Numbered from the stretch's first letter, positions 9,113-20,563 are shown. The stretch: 64,000 nt of DNA from Clostridiales bacterium (GCA_029010495.1 JAQXKO010000005.1:62001-126000), one strand, 5' to 3'. The notes: generated by a model not told the origin, from the letters alone. A program made the numbers and translations.

Positions 9113-9850
9113 GTGATTAAATCTAAAATAATAACAGACATTAATTCTGATTCTGCGAAAGAAGTATTCAGGGAATTTGGGGAAGAGATGCCTGATACGG
9201 CGTCTGTCCTTTATGAATATTTTGAAGATGACATGCCGTCGGCACTGTTTGTGGCAGAAAAGCCCTTTGCCGACGAGTGCGGGGATGTGGAGGATGACTG
9301 CCTGTATGTAAAGGCGGTAATCAGAAGAAAAAAGGAGCTTTCGGCCATTCTTACTGACCTGAAAAAGGAGCTTGGCAGACTTTACGCCGGATGTGATTAT
9401 ATATTGTACTCATATACCTGTCTGGACGCTTATGCGGGCGGGACGGGCTTTCGGAAGCTTTACGAGGATTATCTCTATCGTCTGCCGCCGGCAGGAGAAG
9501 GCTTCAGACCATGTGCGGATAATGACGTGTATAAGGTATTTTTTGTGGAAACGGATGATGACAGTTATTTCGTAACTGTTGATGATTCCGATAATTTTGT
9601 AAAAGATATTGCATATTGCGATTTATTTGTATATGATAAAAGTATGTGTATAGCTGATGTGTTTACGGTACCTGAATACAGGCGTCTCGGTCTTGCGGGA
9701 TTATTGATTGACAGCATAAGAAGCCGCTATTTCGATAAGGAGCTTACGCTTCACACCGAAAGTGACAATCCGGCCGCATGCGCGCTGTATGAAAAAAAGG
9801 GTTTTGAAAAGGAACAGATAATTTATAATTATGGAGAATCAGAACAATAA
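9113..9850 (+). CDS. GNAT family N-acetyltransferase
   Basis: C-terminal ADVFTVPEYRRLGLAGLLIDSIRSR...LHTESDNPAACALYEKKGFEK is a GNAT fold; GTG start at 9113 inferred. Confidence 0.75.
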   Translation: MIKSKIITDINSDSAKEVFREFGEEMPDTASVLYEYFEDDMPSALFVAEKPFADECGDVEDDCLYVKAVIRRKKELSAILTDLKKELGRLYAGCDYILYSYTCLDAYAGGTGFRKLYEDYLYRLPPAGEGFRPCADNDVYKVFFVETDDDSYFVTVDDSDNFVKDIAYCDLFVYDKSMCIADVFTVPEYRRLGLAGLLIDSIRSRYFDKELTLHTESDNPAACALYEKKGFEKEQIIYNYGESEQ

Positions 9851-10307
9851 TAAATCAGACAGACTATGGCCGCTTCTTGTAATTGCGGGATGCATACCGG
9901 GCATCATAATATGGCTGCTTCTGGTAAGACTGTCGTTTGCGGGAGAATTTGCGGGTCTGATAGTCGGTTTCGGCGCGGTGACGGTATTTTCTTATTTCGG
10001 CTGCAGCTGTAACAGAAAGAGAATTGTACTCGGAACAGTAATTATATCTGTTATTGCCGTATTGACAAATCATCTCGGCTATACCATGGATATATTTTTT
10101 AATTTCGGAGATTCTTATATGGAAATTGTCGGGGAAAAGCTTACGTTTTTTGAGGCGTTTAAAAGGGCAGTTTCAATATTTGTCGTGAAAAATGTCGAGG
10201 GACTCAGGAAGTTTTACCTGGAGGCCATGTGCCAGGGTATTTTGTGCTCGGGACTGTTGTGGGTTGTTATAAATGAATATAATCTTGCGGCCGGGAAAAA
10301 TAAATGA
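9831..10307 (+). CDS. Small multi-pass membrane protein, unknown
   Basis: Hydrophobic segments (LLVIAGCIPGIIIWLLLVRLSF...), overlaps the end of the GNAT gene. Confidence 0.6.
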   Translation: MENQNNNKSDRLWPLLVIAGCIPGIIIWLLLVRLSFAGEFAGLIVGFGAVTVFSYFGCSCNRKRIVLGTVIISVIAVLTNHLGYTMDIFFNFGDSYMEIVGEKLTFFEAFKRAVSIFVVKNVEGLRKFYLEAMCQGILCSGLLWVVINEYNLAAGKNK

Positions 10308-10392
10308 ATATATGATGCCGCGGCAGAGGGAAGACATAATAGGTTTTATTGTCATTTGATATACGGACAAAATATTCAGGGAGGAAATAATT

Positions 10393-11748
10393 GTGAGTGA
10401 TAATGATAAATTCGTGGTAAGAGAAGAAGAAGATACACCAAAGTGGAAAGCCGGATTTGCAAAATACTTTGATCTTGCGGTGACCACCTTTATAGTGGCA
10501 GCGGCTATCATTTTGTTTTATTTTCTTATTTTCAGGTTTGACAGGGTTAAGAGCGGCATGGGTACGGTGTTTGGCGTGCTTTCACCTATTATCGTGGGAT
10601 TTATATTCGCCTATGTACTGAATCCTTTAGTAATGTTTTTGGAGGATAAATTCTTCCTGATTGACGAATGGTATCGCCAAAAGAGCAAAAAAAATAAAAA
10701 AAAGGATAAGCCTAAGAAGGCTAAAAAAGAGAGATTAAGTGATGATAATGCTGATGTAACCAATCAGAATACATTTCTTACTCCTGAAAAACGCTCCTGC
10801 AGAAAGCTTGCAATTTTCGTAACAATAATTGTCGTTATCAGTATGCTGGTTCTTCTGATAATGAGCGTCATCCCTGCATTTGCAAAGAGCATTACAGCTC
10901 TTGCGGAAAAGTTTCCGGAATATTATGAGCAGGTTGAAAATTATGCGAAAGGCTTTATTGCCCGCCATGAATGGATAAGCAGGCAAATCCCGAACATTAA
11001 CGAAATTCTTAAAAAATTTAATTTCATGGACTTAGTGTCTGAGTATCTCAACTCACTTGTGAGCACGGCTTACAACTGGGTAATCGTGGCCTTTAAAATT
11101 GTATATAATGTTGTAATCGGACTTATTGTGTCAATGTATCTTCTCGGAGGCAAAGAAAGATATATAGCACAGCTTCGTAAGATTACATTTGCAGTCATGA
11201 AGAAAACAAAGGCTGAGCATTTTATTCAGCATATGAGTAAGACAAATAAAATCTTCAAGAGTGCAATCCTCGGAAAGATTCTTGATTCGATAATCATAGG
11301 AATTATATGCTTTTTCGGAATGCTTATTCTTGGGTTTGTGGGATTTAAGGAGATTGGTGAGAACAAGGTTCTTATAAGTGTGATAGTCGGAGTAACAAAT
11401 GTAATACCTTTCTTCGGTCCTTACATCGGCGGAATACCAAGTGTGCTTCTGCTTCTGTGTGTTAAACCGATATGCGGCATTGTATTTGCGATTTTTATTA
11501 TTCTGCTCCAGCAGTTTGACATGAACTTCCTTGATCCGAGAGTCGTAGGAAGAAGCGTAGGACTTTCACCGTTTTATGTGCTCTGTTTCTGTCTTATCGG
11601 CGGCGGACTGTTCGGCATTGCCGGCATCATAATCGCTTCACCGACCGGCGCGGTAATATACGGAATATGTAAGAGCTTAACCGAGGAAAAACTTTCGGAC
11701 AGGAATATGCCTGTTGATACGGTCCACTATTCAAAAAACGAAAAGTAA
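10393..11748 (+). CDS. AI-2E family transporter (permease)
   Basis: Several TMs, VGVTNVIPFFGPYIGGIPS, LDPRVVGRSVGLSPFYVL typical of the AI-2E/PerM family. Confidence 0.88.
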   Translation: MSDNDKFVVREEEDTPKWKAGFAKYFDLAVTTFIVAAAIILFYFLIFRFDRVKSGMGTVFGVLSPIIVGFIFAYVLNPLVMFLEDKFFLIDEWYRQKSKKNKKKDKPKKAKKERLSDDNADVTNQNTFLTPEKRSCRKLAIFVTIIVVISMLVLLIMSVIPAFAKSITALAEKFPEYYEQVENYAKGFIARHEWISRQIPNINEILKKFNFMDLVSEYLNSLVSTAYNWVIVAFKIVYNVVIGLIVSMYLLGGKERYIAQLRKITFAVMKKTKAEHFIQHMSKTNKIFKSAILGKILDSIIIGIICFFGMLILGFVGFKEIGENKVLISVIVGVTNVIPFFGPYIGGIPSVLLLLCVKPICGIVFAIFIILLQQFDMNFLDPRVVGRSVGLSPFYVLCFCLIGGGLFGIAGIIIASPTGAVIYGICKSLTEEKLSDRNMPVDTVHYSKNEK

Positions 11749-11764
11749 TTAATATAATTAAGCC

Positions 11765-11801
11765 AAAAGCTGCCCCGTGACTGATTCTGCGGGGCAGCTT
11801 T
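11765..11801. terminator. Bidirectional terminator
   Basis: aaaagctgcccc...ggggcagcttt between convergent genes. Confidence 0.75.
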
Positions 11802-11848
11802 ATTATTTCTTTTAATTATTACATTTCTTCCGAATTATTCTGTTACGT

Positions 11849-12331
11849 TTATGCTTCGCCTCTCTTTTTGGAATTGCGTAATTCACGAAAAAAGTCAGAC
11901 AGTATAGCGGAGCATTCCTCTCCGAGTACACCTGTAACCTGTTCGACCCGGTGGTTAAATGACTCGTTGTTTAGCAGGTTGATAATTGAACCGCAGCATC
12001 CTGCCTTTTTATTCATGGCGCCGATATATACCCTGTCTATGCGGGACTGTACCAGTGCGCCGGCACACATCTGGCAGGGCTCAAGCGTGACATACATCTC
12101 GCATCCCTCAAGCCGCCAGTCGCCGAGAGCTTTGCTGGCACGCCTTATGGCAGTCAGCTCGGCATGTGAAAGCGTCTGTCCGTCCGTGTTGCGTCTGTTA
12201 TATCCCGAGGCTATGATTTTTTCGTCTTTTACGATTACACAGCCGATGGGAACCTCGTTGAGAGCGTAAGCCTTTCTGGCATACGAAAGGGCTTTCTTCA
12301 TGTATTTTTCTTCTCTTGTCAGCTTATTCAT
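11849..12331 (-). CDS. tadA: tRNA-specific adenosine deaminase TadA
   Basis: LSHAELTAIRRA (HAE) and LEPCQMCAGAL (PCxxC) zinc deaminase motifs; start chosen at MNKLTREEKYMKKAL. Confidence 0.92.
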   Translation of the reverse strand: MNKLTREEKYMKKALSYARKAYALNEVPIGCVIVKDEKIIASGYNRRNTDGQTLSHAELTAIRRASKALGDWRLEGCEMYVTLEPCQMCAGALVQSRIDRVYIGAMNKKAGCCGSIINLLNNESFNHRVEQVTGVLGEECSAILSDFFRELRNSKKRGEA

Positions 12332-12589
12332 GCTTGTCAATACCTCTTTGCAAAATAATGAAAAAATAAAGTTACACGGTGTTTGAGTCCGAAAATGCAT
12401 AATAATTTTACATTTTTTGCGATTTTTTACGTATTTTTTTAAAAAATGAGTTGAATTATCTTTGAAATAATAGTAAAATTGTTTTGATTCAACATATGTA
12501 CGATTATATTGTAACATATATTATATCAGATGTTAACACACATTTGAAGAATGCATCAAATTTGTCGCTGTTAGACTGGGGGAGAGAAA

Positions 12590-15325
12590 ATGGTAGTTCT
12601 GTCTGAGGATAGTAAAAAAAATCTGTTGGCAGTTTTTTCTAAAAACATGACCACTTATAGAAAAGCCATGAAAATATCACAGGAAGAATTCGGTAATCTT
12701 ATCGGCATTACCAGACAGACTGTAAGCTCGATTGAGAGAGGAGCTTATTCCCTTACATGGTCTATATTTTTATCAAGTCTGTTTATTCTTCAGAGTTCAC
12801 CCGCAGCACGCGGACTTATTCTTAATTCATTTGCGGGTGACAGCGAGATAACTGATTATCTTGAGGAGCTGCTCGGTACACCGGCAGAGCGCAATTACTA
12901 TGATTTTAACGGACTTGCCAAGCAGATGGAGTTTTCTTCCTGCGTTATTCTGGACGAGCCCGGATATCCTATTGTGGAATGTGATGAAAGTGTGGCTGAG
13001 ATGACAGCCGGTGAACATAATGTCTCTTTTCTATCAATTGTCCATGAGTCTGACAGGGAAATAGTAGAGCAGATTCTTGATGAGAAGATACGACGTCAGA
13101 TGTTTGTGTGCGCTGAGTTTAGGGTAAATACCGATGACGGTGGCTTTATGTCCGTTCATTGTGTAATAAGACGTCAGAAAAAGCTGATGAAGGACGGACG
13201 CTTTGACGTGGTTCTCACACAGCTTACGGGCGAGGCATTACGAAAGCATGCCGTATCGGGCATGATGGACCAGATACCTGTAGGTGTTGTGGTATATGAG
13301 ATTACTCCCGACGAGCAGGAAAAGACAGGTGACATATATTATGCAAATGACAACTTTTACGAAGTAATAGGTCATACAAAGGAGCAGTTTGCGACTATTC
13401 ACAACAATGTTTTCACTAATCTTGTTGCATCTGAGGATGTCAGAAGGGTAGGAAAGATATTTGGAATCAGCAAGGAAAAAAGCACTGCATCAATTGATTT
13501 GCGCATCAATACATTTGAAGGAAATGCCCAGTGGGTACATCTTAGCGCAAAGCTTATGAAAAAGAACGACGACGGAAGCAGCATAATTGCACTCGTTCTT
13601 ACCAATATTACAAACAGGGTAAATTCTGAGCTCAACATGAAGTATCAGCTCGACCGTTATCGTCAGATAGACGAGGTAACCGATGACGTACAGTTCAATT
13701 ATGAGCTGGCTGAAGACCGTTTTACGATACCTGTCAAATTTGGAAAATTCCAAAATTCCGATAATGTAATCAAGCATTTCATCGCTGAGAACAAATCAAA
13801 AAATTACGTTCATCCGGAGGATTATCCGATCTATATGAAGCAGTCCAGTGAGGCACTTGCCGTAGGCGGTAAAAGTACTGCTGAATACAGAATCAAGATA
13901 GATGGCGTAAACTATAACTGGTGCCGTATCATACTTAACTGTGTTGTTGACGACCAGGGTGTAATCAGTTATGTATACGGTCGTATTCTTATTATTGATG
14001 AGGAAAAGCGTATCATGAAGGAGCATAAGGATGACAGAATGCTTATTAACCGTCTGTCGTCTACTGACCGCCTGACAGGTCTGTTTAACAGGACAGCCTT
14101 CAGGGGACGTGTTCAGGAAATCCTGCGCAAGGAGGATATGAAAAAGGTTCATGCCCTTGTGTATATGGATATTAATAACTTCTCGTTTATAAATGAAAAG
14201 TACGGCTACCCGGCAGGCGACAGACTCCTGCGTGATTTCTCGCAGATGTTCCTCAGAAAGGGTCGAAGCTGCTTCGGATGCAGACCGCATTCCGATTACT
14301 TTATTGTATATATCAATGAGGATGACAAGCGTCTTGTATTAAGCCGTATCAACAACTGGGCGAAGCTGTTTTCCGAACATCAGACAAAGACATATCCGGG
14401 AATTGATATCAGAATCAGTGCCGGCGTATATTTTATGACAGAGGATGAAGAGGATATTACCCAGGCAATTGACAATGCCAATATCGCACGAAAGCAGATT
14501 AAGAAAAACAAGCTTAAGAATATATGCATCTTCACACAGTCACTTAAGGAAAGACGTATATATGAGCAGACTGTCATAGGCGGTATCCAGGATGCCATAA
14601 GGGACGGAAAAATAGAGGTATTTCTTCAGCCGAAGTTTTCTATTGAGGATAGGAGCGTAATAGGAGCCGAGGCGCTTGCAAGATGGAAAAATGATGACGG
14701 AACCTACAAAAACGCCTCAGACTTTATCCCTATTCTTGAAGAGTCCGGAAGAATTACGGATCTTGATTTTTGTATATATACAAAAGTACTTCAGACTCTG
14801 CGTCAATGGAAAAAACTGGGAAAGAAGATTATTCCCATTTCGGTGAATTTCTCTGACAGACATAATACATATCAGAGTTTTGATGAAAAAATCTACAGAC
14901 TGGCAGAACAGTACAATGTAGACAGCGAAAAAATTGAGATAGAGGTCAAAGAAAATATTCTTACATCTAATGTTGATAATATATGTGACAAGGTAAGTAA
15001 TCTTAAGTCAAGAGGCTTTAAGATTACGCTTGACGGATTTGGCTACGGCAGTTCTTCTCTCGGTTTTCTGATATCGGCTCCGGTTGATTCGGTTAAGGTT
15101 GACAAGGATATCTGGAGAAATGTATCTATTTCCGCGGAAGGAAAGGATTTTGTGGCTACACTTGCCGACCTGATTACCGCAGTAAAGAAGGATGTGGTAT
15201 TTGAAGGTGTCGAGACTGAGGAGCAGGCTGCGCTTCTTTCGGAGGCAGGATATGTAAATGCACAGGGCTTCCTGTTTGCACGTCCGATGAATATTGAAGA
15301 ATTTGAAAAGAAATACTTGAGTTAG
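12590..15325 (+). CDS. XRE HTH - PAS - (degenerate) GGDEF - EAL domain protein
   Basis: N-terminal HTH (MKISQEEFGNLIGITRQTVSSIERG), PAS-like regions, GGDEF fold with HSDYF in place of GGDEF, EAL domain (GAEALARW, ISVNFSDRH, EIEVKEN, VKVDKDI, FEGVETEEQ). Confidence 0.88.
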   Translation: MVVLSEDSKKNLLAVFSKNMTTYRKAMKISQEEFGNLIGITRQTVSSIERGAYSLTWSIFLSSLFILQSSPAARGLILNSFAGDSEITDYLEELLGTPAERNYYDFNGLAKQMEFSSCVILDEPGYPIVECDESVAEMTAGEHNVSFLSIVHESDREIVEQILDEKIRRQMFVCAEFRVNTDDGGFMSVHCVIRRQKKLMKDGRFDVVLTQLTGEALRKHAVSGMMDQIPVGVVVYEITPDEQEKTGDIYYANDNFYEVIGHTKEQFATIHNNVFTNLVASEDVRRVGKIFGISKEKSTASIDLRINTFEGNAQWVHLSAKLMKKNDDGSSIIALVLTNITNRVNSELNMKYQLDRYRQIDEVTDDVQFNYELAEDRFTIPVKFGKFQNSDNVIKHFIAENKSKNYVHPEDYPIYMKQSSEALAVGGKSTAEYRIKIDGVNYNWCRIILNCVVDDQGVISYVYGRILIIDEEKRIMKEHKDDRMLINRLSSTDRLTGLFNRTAFRGRVQEILRKEDMKKVHALVYMDINNFSFINEKYGYPAGDRLLRDFSQMFLRKGRSCFGCRPHSDYFIVYINEDDKRLVLSRINNWAKLFSEHQTKTYPGIDIRISAGVYFMTEDEEDITQAIDNANIARKQIKKNKLKNICIFTQSLKERRIYEQTVIGGIQDAIRDGKIEVFLQPKFSIEDRSVIGAEALARWKNDDGTYKNASDFIPILEESGRITDLDFCIYTKVLQTLRQWKKLGKKIIPISVNFSDRHNTYQSFDEKIYRLAEQYNVDSEKIEIEVKENILTSNVDNICDKVSNLKSRGFKITLDGFGYGSSSLGFLISAPVDSVKVDKDIWRNVSISAEGKDFVATLADLITAVKKDVVFEGVETEEQAALLSEAGYVNAQGFLFARPMNIEEFEKKYLS

Positions 15326-15337
15326 GGGTTTGACGTT

Positions 15338-15931
15338 TTGCGTATTTTGATATTGTCCGATGTGCCGGATAAGAAATACTGGGATTTTTACAGGGAAGGC
15401 ATTTTTGACGGAATTGATTTGATTTTATCCTGCGGAGACCTGCCTCCCCAATATCTGGAGTTTATCGTCACATTTACAAATGCGCCTCTGGTATATGTGA
15501 GAGGTAATCATGACGATTGCTATAAGGACACTCCGCCCGGAGGATGTATATGTGCCGAGGACACTGTGTGCAGTATAAACGGCGTGAGAATCTGCGGTCT
15601 TGGCGGTTCGATGAGATACAAGGAGACGGGAGATAACCAGTTTACTGAAAAGGAAATGAAGAAAAGAGTCAGAAAGCTTCGCCGTCAGATTAAAAAAGCC
15701 GGCGGCGTCGATATAATTCTTACACATTCGGCAATCAGGGGCTTTGATGATGACGATGACCTTCCGCATCAGGGCTTTGAAGCGTTTGAGGAGCTGATAG
15801 ATGCTTATGAGCCGAGATATTTTATTCATGGTCATGTACATCTTAATTACGGCAGGAAGCATAAAAGAGTTGACGAATATAAGGGAATAACAGTAATAAA
15901 CGGCTATCAGAGCTATCTGCTTGAATATTGA
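15338..15931 (+). CDS. Metallophosphoesterase (calcineurin-like)
   Basis: LILSDVPD, LSCGDLPP, VRGNHDD, LTHSAIRG, FIHGHVHLNYGR motifs; TTG start. Confidence 0.85.
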   Translation: MRILILSDVPDKKYWDFYREGIFDGIDLILSCGDLPPQYLEFIVTFTNAPLVYVRGNHDDCYKDTPPGGCICAEDTVCSINGVRICGLGGSMRYKETGDNQFTEKEMKKRVRKLRRQIKKAGGVDIILTHSAIRGFDDDDDLPHQGFEAFEELIDAYEPRYFIHGHVHLNYGRKHKRVDEYKGITVINGYQSYLLEY

Positions 15932-15960
15932 CGGAATTGAATAATTGAAACAATTGACAG

Positions 15961-15996
15961 ATACCGCATTGCCTTAAGACAATGCGGTATTTTTAT
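15961..15996 (+). terminator. Terminator
   Basis: ataccgcattgcctt-aagacaatgcggtattttt hairpin plus U-tract. Confidence 0.8.
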
Positions 15997-16088
15997 ATCC
16001 GGATTAAAAAATACATAAAAATAAGTCTGTATCAAACTGAAACAGACTTATTGGTGATTATTATGTGTGCTTTTGATATCGGCTTTTG

Positions 16089-16325
16089 CTATTGAATTAT
16101 TCCAAGGAAAACAAGTACACCGAGTACAAGAGTAATTGCCAGGTAAAGACCACAAAGACCAAGAGCAAGACCGAATACCCATCCGATAAGAGGAATCTTT
16201 GATAAGAGCCATCCGGCAACTGAACATACTACGGCAGCAATTACTACCATAATAAGTAAGCTAAGGAAAGAATCTTTATCCTTTGCACCAAAAGCAATCT
16301 TGAAAAATTTTTTTAATATATCCAT
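16089..16325 (-). CDS. Small membrane protein, unknown
   Basis: 78 aa, two TM segments; SD-like sequence (aaggaggcataacaATG on minus strand). Confidence 0.6.
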   Translation of the reverse strand: MDILKKFFKIAFGAKDKDSFLSLLIMVVIAAVVCSVAGWLLSKIPLIGWVFGLALGLCGLYLAITLVLGVLVFLGIIQ

Positions 16326-16664
16326 TGTTATGCCTCCTTATTGCGGCCGAAGCCATATATATAAACTATAACATCATTATTAACATATGTAAAGGGCTAA
16401 AGTTAATAATAAAGATAGTTTAATTTACAGGATATAATTAATAATAAAGCTTATTCGATGTAAAGGGCTGAAACTAAGCTTACAGACTGTCAAACCAAAG
16501 ACTGAAGCTCTGAATATAAATAATATGATTTAAGGTGTTTGTGAAAAAGGCATATGATATTATTTGGATTATAAAGATTTTATTAAAACTATTGAAAAAC
16601 CTCAAAAGATTTATTATACTGAATAAAAGGTCGCATACGACCTGGGAAAACGGAGGAATAAGGT

Positions 16665-17120
16665 ATGTCATTTTTTGATGATTTAAGCAAAAAGATTGTA
16701 GAGACAACACAGTCTGCTACACAGAAGGCTAAGGATACAGCTGATGTAGTTAAACTCAACAGCCAGATTAATGAGCTTACAAAGAGCATTAATGCAGGAT
16801 ATGCAGAGCTTGGCAAACAGTATTTTGAGGCAAACAAGGACAATGTTCCTGAGGAATTTGCGGGAGTATTCAACCAGATTAATGAATCAAGCGCTAAGAT
16901 TGTTGAACTTAAGGAACAGATCAGAGTTCTTAAGGGTATTTCAATCTGCCCAAGCTGCGGAAATGAAGTTGCCATCGGACAGAAATTCTGCTCTAACTGC
17001 GGCAGCCAGATGCCTGTAGTTGAAGATGCTCCTGCCGGCAAGGTATGTCCTACATGCGGTGAGAGTGTTGCTGCGGGACAGAAATTCTGTGCAAAGTGCG
17101 GTTCGGAAATTACCTGGTAA
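16665..17120 (+). CDS. Double zinc-ribbon protein
   Basis: Two CxxC...CxxC ribbons: CPSCGNEVAIGQKFCSNCG and CPTCGESVAAGQKFCAKCG after a coiled-coil N-terminus. Confidence 0.8.
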   Translation: MSFFDDLSKKIVETTQSATQKAKDTADVVKLNSQINELTKSINAGYAELGKQYFEANKDNVPEEFAGVFNQINESSAKIVELKEQIRVLKGISICPSCGNEVAIGQKFCSNCGSQMPVVEDAPAGKVCPTCGESVAAGQKFCAKCGSEITW

Positions 17121-17178
17121 CGGTATCCGTACTGACCGGTGCTGCAGATTGCGGCTTATAAGTATTACAGCGGAATTC

Positions 17179-17210
17179 AGAGGACTGATATATCAGTCCT
17201 CTTTTTTTGT
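17179..17210 (+). terminator. Terminator
   Basis: agaggactgatatatcagtcctctttttttg. Confidence 0.8.
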
Positions 17211-17383
17211 GAAAAGTTTTTTAGTGGATAAATAACGAATAAGGGTTGATAAAAAAATATATTAATTAAGGAATTTTTAAATATACGGCAAAAGGTTGAC
17301 TTTGACATAATATAATAGTTATACTGCTAACAGGAAAAAATTATTAATTCTGATAAAGAATATGCGGAAAGGCGGTTTGTTAC

Positions 17384-18283
17384 ATGATAAAAGTTACGAA
17401 TGCATCAAAGCATTTCGGCAAGTTCGAGGCACTCAAAAATATGAATGCGGAGATTGCCGAGGGAAGCATCTACGGTCTTATCGGCAGTAACGGTGCAGGT
17501 AAGTCCACCTTCCTCAGAATGATTACCGGTATATATCAGGCTGAGGGCGGCAGTGTGGAAATTGACGGGGAAAATGTATGGAATAATCCAAAGGCCAAGG
17601 AAAAGTTTTTATATGTGCCTGATGAACTATTTTTCCTGCCCGGCGCCAATATGGACAGAATGGCAAAGCTTTATAAAGATTATTACAAGAACTTTGATGA
17701 GGAAAGATATCACGTCCTGACAGAGAGATTCGGTCTTAATCCGAAGGCAAACATTTCTACCTTCAGTAAAGGTATGAAGAGGCAGGCGGCAACAATTCTG
17801 GCGCTTTCATCAAAGCCTCAGTATCTTTTCTTCGATGAAACCTTTGACGGTCTCGACCCGGTTATGCGTCGTCTTGTCAAGGATGAGATAATTGAGGATG
17901 TTAAGAAGAGAAACATTACTGTCGTTATCACCTCCCATTCGCTCCGTGAGCTTGAGGACGTATGCAACCAGCTTACACTTCTTCACAAGGGCGGCGTTAT
18001 ATTTGAAAGTGATGTGGCAGATCTTAAGACTTCTCTTTTTAAAATTCAGGTTGCTTTTAATGAAGAATATGACGAAACTAAATTTGAGGGAATTGACATA
18101 TTGAATTTTGTCAAAAAGGGACGTGTTGCCAACTTTATCGTAAGAGGCAGCAAGGAGGATGTCGTTCCGAAGATTGAGGCTATGAACCCTATACTGGTTG
18201 ATGTGCTTCATCTTTCGCTTGAAGAAGTGTTTGTGTATGAAATGGAAGCTCTTGGATATGCGTTCAAGGATGTTCTTATGTAA
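17384..18283 (+). CDS. ABC transporter ATP-binding protein
   Basis: Walker A GSNGAGKST, signature region STFSKGMKRQ, Walker B YLFFDETFDGLD. Confidence 0.93.
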   Translation: MIKVTNASKHFGKFEALKNMNAEIAEGSIYGLIGSNGAGKSTFLRMITGIYQAEGGSVEIDGENVWNNPKAKEKFLYVPDELFFLPGANMDRMAKLYKDYYKNFDEERYHVLTERFGLNPKANISTFSKGMKRQAATILALSSKPQYLFFDETFDGLDPVMRRLVKDEIIEDVKKRNITVVITSHSLRELEDVCNQLTLLHKGGVIFESDVADLKTSLFKIQVAFNEEYDETKFEGIDILNFVKKGRVANFIVRGSKEDVVPKIEAMNPILVDVLHLSLEEVFVYEMEALGYAFKDVLM

Positions 18284-18315
18284 ACAGGTTATGATATTTG
18301 ACTTTGGAGGTTAAA

Positions 18316-20562
18316 ATGAGTTATATATTTGACAGACATCTTTATAAAGAGGGAATGAGACAGACAAAGAGTATAGGCTTTACCATGTTTGCGCTTTCAT
18401 TGGTGTCGGCAATTGTAATGCCTGTATATTATTTATATGCGGCAAAGAAAAATCATGATATGAGTGTTGTATATATTTCCGGTACAGGTTTTGCGGGCGG
18501 TCTCCGATTATTTGCGTTTTTAATACCGCTTTTTTTGTTGGCAAAGCTTTTCGGCTTCCTGTATAAACGCGGAAGCTCTGATTTTTATCATGCACTTCCG
18601 TATAAGAGACAGTGTATTTATTTTACAAATCTTTTAGTAGCCTGTACATGGTATGTAATATGTATTATTGTACCGCTTTTTTCAGCGACTCTTCTTTTCA
18701 AGATAAATACAAAGGTAAGATGCCCATGGTCATATCTGGGAAGTAACCTGCTTGTGTATATGGTGCTTGAACTTTTCCTCTCGGGCGCATATCTTATCGG
18801 TGCCAGTATTGTCGGAAGAAGCAAGGTCGCTTTTGAGGTGGGAATTATCGTGGCATTTTTACCGCGCGTATTAATGTTCCTTGCAGTTATATGTGTTAAT
18901 GGAGTGGTTCCGCTTATTGACAGCAATTATGTCAGCTATTTGTCTACGAAGTATAACCTCGCAATGGAGCTGTCTGTGGGAGCTATGGTCGATTATGCGG
19001 GATACAGGTCGAGCTTTACGTTTGCACCCGGAATAATTATTACGCTTATTGAAGCAGTTATTTACATAGTGCTCGGCTTAATTTTGTTTACAAAGAGAAA
19101 ATCAGAGGTTGCAGAAAATGCAGCTCCTAATTTTAAAGCTCTCATTATTATACAGGTTTTACTCGTGCTTGTAATATTCATATTTGGTATGGCAAATACA
19201 ATAGTAGAAGAGGATTCGACAATATTCATTTCGGCAGCATGTTTTGGTACTATAGTATATTTTATAAGCTCATACATCAGCCTGAGAAAATTAAAGGAAA
19301 CCGTTAAAACGCTTATAGGTATTCCTTTGCTCATAGCATTAAGCTTTGTATTTTATTTTGTGGTAACCATGGCGGGAGAGCATGTTCTTAATGATGTGCC
19401 GGATGCTGACAGTATTGAATCAATTACGATACTTGATAATAATACTTCCTTCTTAACCGGCTTTATGGGTTCGACCAAATCATATTCCGCGATTGCGCTT
19501 GAAAACGAATCGTTTTCTGATCCTAAGCTTAGCAGTCTCGTTGTTAAAAATTATGATTATACGGCTACACTTATCAGGGAAAAACGTCTTGAAACATACA
19601 GCTCGGAAAATGAGCTTATAAGAATTAACTATAAGAACGGTAAGTCGGCAGTAAGATGTATTTATATTGATCCTGACATTAAAGAAACTTTTAGTGATGT
19701 GTTGGAGACAAAGGAAAAATATCGTGAGATAGTATGCTCCATTCCGACTGACGGTGAGGTTGAAAGCTTTCAGAATAAAGAATACAATAAAGAGATTTGG
19801 GATTGTTTCTGTAAAGAATATGAAAAGCTCAGCGAAGAGAAAAAGCTTATTATGTATTATAAATCAGCTGATAATTACGGACCTGAATATATGTGGGGGG
19901 ATTATTCTGAAGAAGAGCAGGATGATTTGGGAGAATATGATACAATCAGCGTAAGAGGACTTTATATGGGACAGGAGTACAGAAGCTCATATAATATTTA
20001 TAAATCCTTTATGCCTGAAACATACAGACTTTCCCAAAAACTCAGCTTCCTTGATAACAAAGAGAGGTTTAATAGAATTAACAGTAAATTTACCGGCAGA
20101 AATATTGAAAACGGAGACTTATATTTAGAAGCCATGCCTCAGGACTTTATTTATAAGGGAATGATTGTTGAATCAATCATCTTTAATGTAAACATTTATG
20201 ATGAGGAGATTTCATATGTGAGTTTCATGATACGTCTCTATGAAAATCCCGAGGAGGGAAATAATAAACCTGATGGCGCAGGCAGTAATGAGGGTACCGG
20301 AGACGAAGAGGGAGATAACGGTTCAAAAATTGTCAGGACTTCAGATATTCAACTGGACAGTGAAGAAGCTTATGAATGGTATAATCAGATGATTGACTGT
20401 TTTAATATGGAATATCAGGAAAATTATACCGGAACGAAGTCAAGAATTTTTGGAAGCTGCTATGACGGTGATTATTCAATCAATTTCAGCTTTGATGTCG
20501 CAATTAAAAACGATAAGCTGACATCGTTTATTAAAATGGCTGAAGAAAGAAATAAGAAATAA
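18316..20562 (+). CDS. ABC transporter permease-like membrane protein with large extracytoplasmic/soluble C-terminal part
   Basis: Directly downstream of the ATPase; about 8 TM segments then a soluble domain; SD ggaggttaaaATG. Confidence 0.7.
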   Translation: MSYIFDRHLYKEGMRQTKSIGFTMFALSLVSAIVMPVYYLYAAKKNHDMSVVYISGTGFAGGLRLFAFLIPLFLLAKLFGFLYKRGSSDFYHALPYKRQCIYFTNLLVACTWYVICIIVPLFSATLLFKINTKVRCPWSYLGSNLLVYMVLELFLSGAYLIGASIVGRSKVAFEVGIIVAFLPRVLMFLAVICVNGVVPLIDSNYVSYLSTKYNLAMELSVGAMVDYAGYRSSFTFAPGIIITLIEAVIYIVLGLILFTKRKSEVAENAAPNFKALIIIQVLLVLVIFIFGMANTIVEEDSTIFISAACFGTIVYFISSYISLRKLKETVKTLIGIPLLIALSFVFYFVVTMAGEHVLNDVPDADSIESITILDNNTSFLTGFMGSTKSYSAIALENESFSDPKLSSLVVKNYDYTATLIREKRLETYSSENELIRINYKNGKSAVRCIYIDPDIKETFSDVLETKEKYREIVCSIPTDGEVESFQNKEYNKEIWDCFCKEYEKLSEEKKLIMYYKSADNYGPEYMWGDYSEEEQDDLGEYDTISVRGLYMGQEYRSSYNIYKSFMPETYRLSQKLSFLDNKERFNRINSKFTGRNIENGDLYLEAMPQDFIYKGMIVESIIFNVNIYDEEISYVSFMIRLYENPEEGNNKPDGAGSNEGTGDEEGDNGSKIVRTSDIQLDSEEAYEWYNQMIDCFNMEYQENYTGTKSRIFGSCYDGDYSINFSFDVAIKNDKLTSFIKMAEERNKK

Positions 20563-20563
20563 C

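Noticed and set aside
16350-16490. Repeats 'gtaaagggct(a/g)aa' and 'ttaataataaag' in the intergenic region
   Set aside because: Short, AT-rich, two copies each; plausible by chance.
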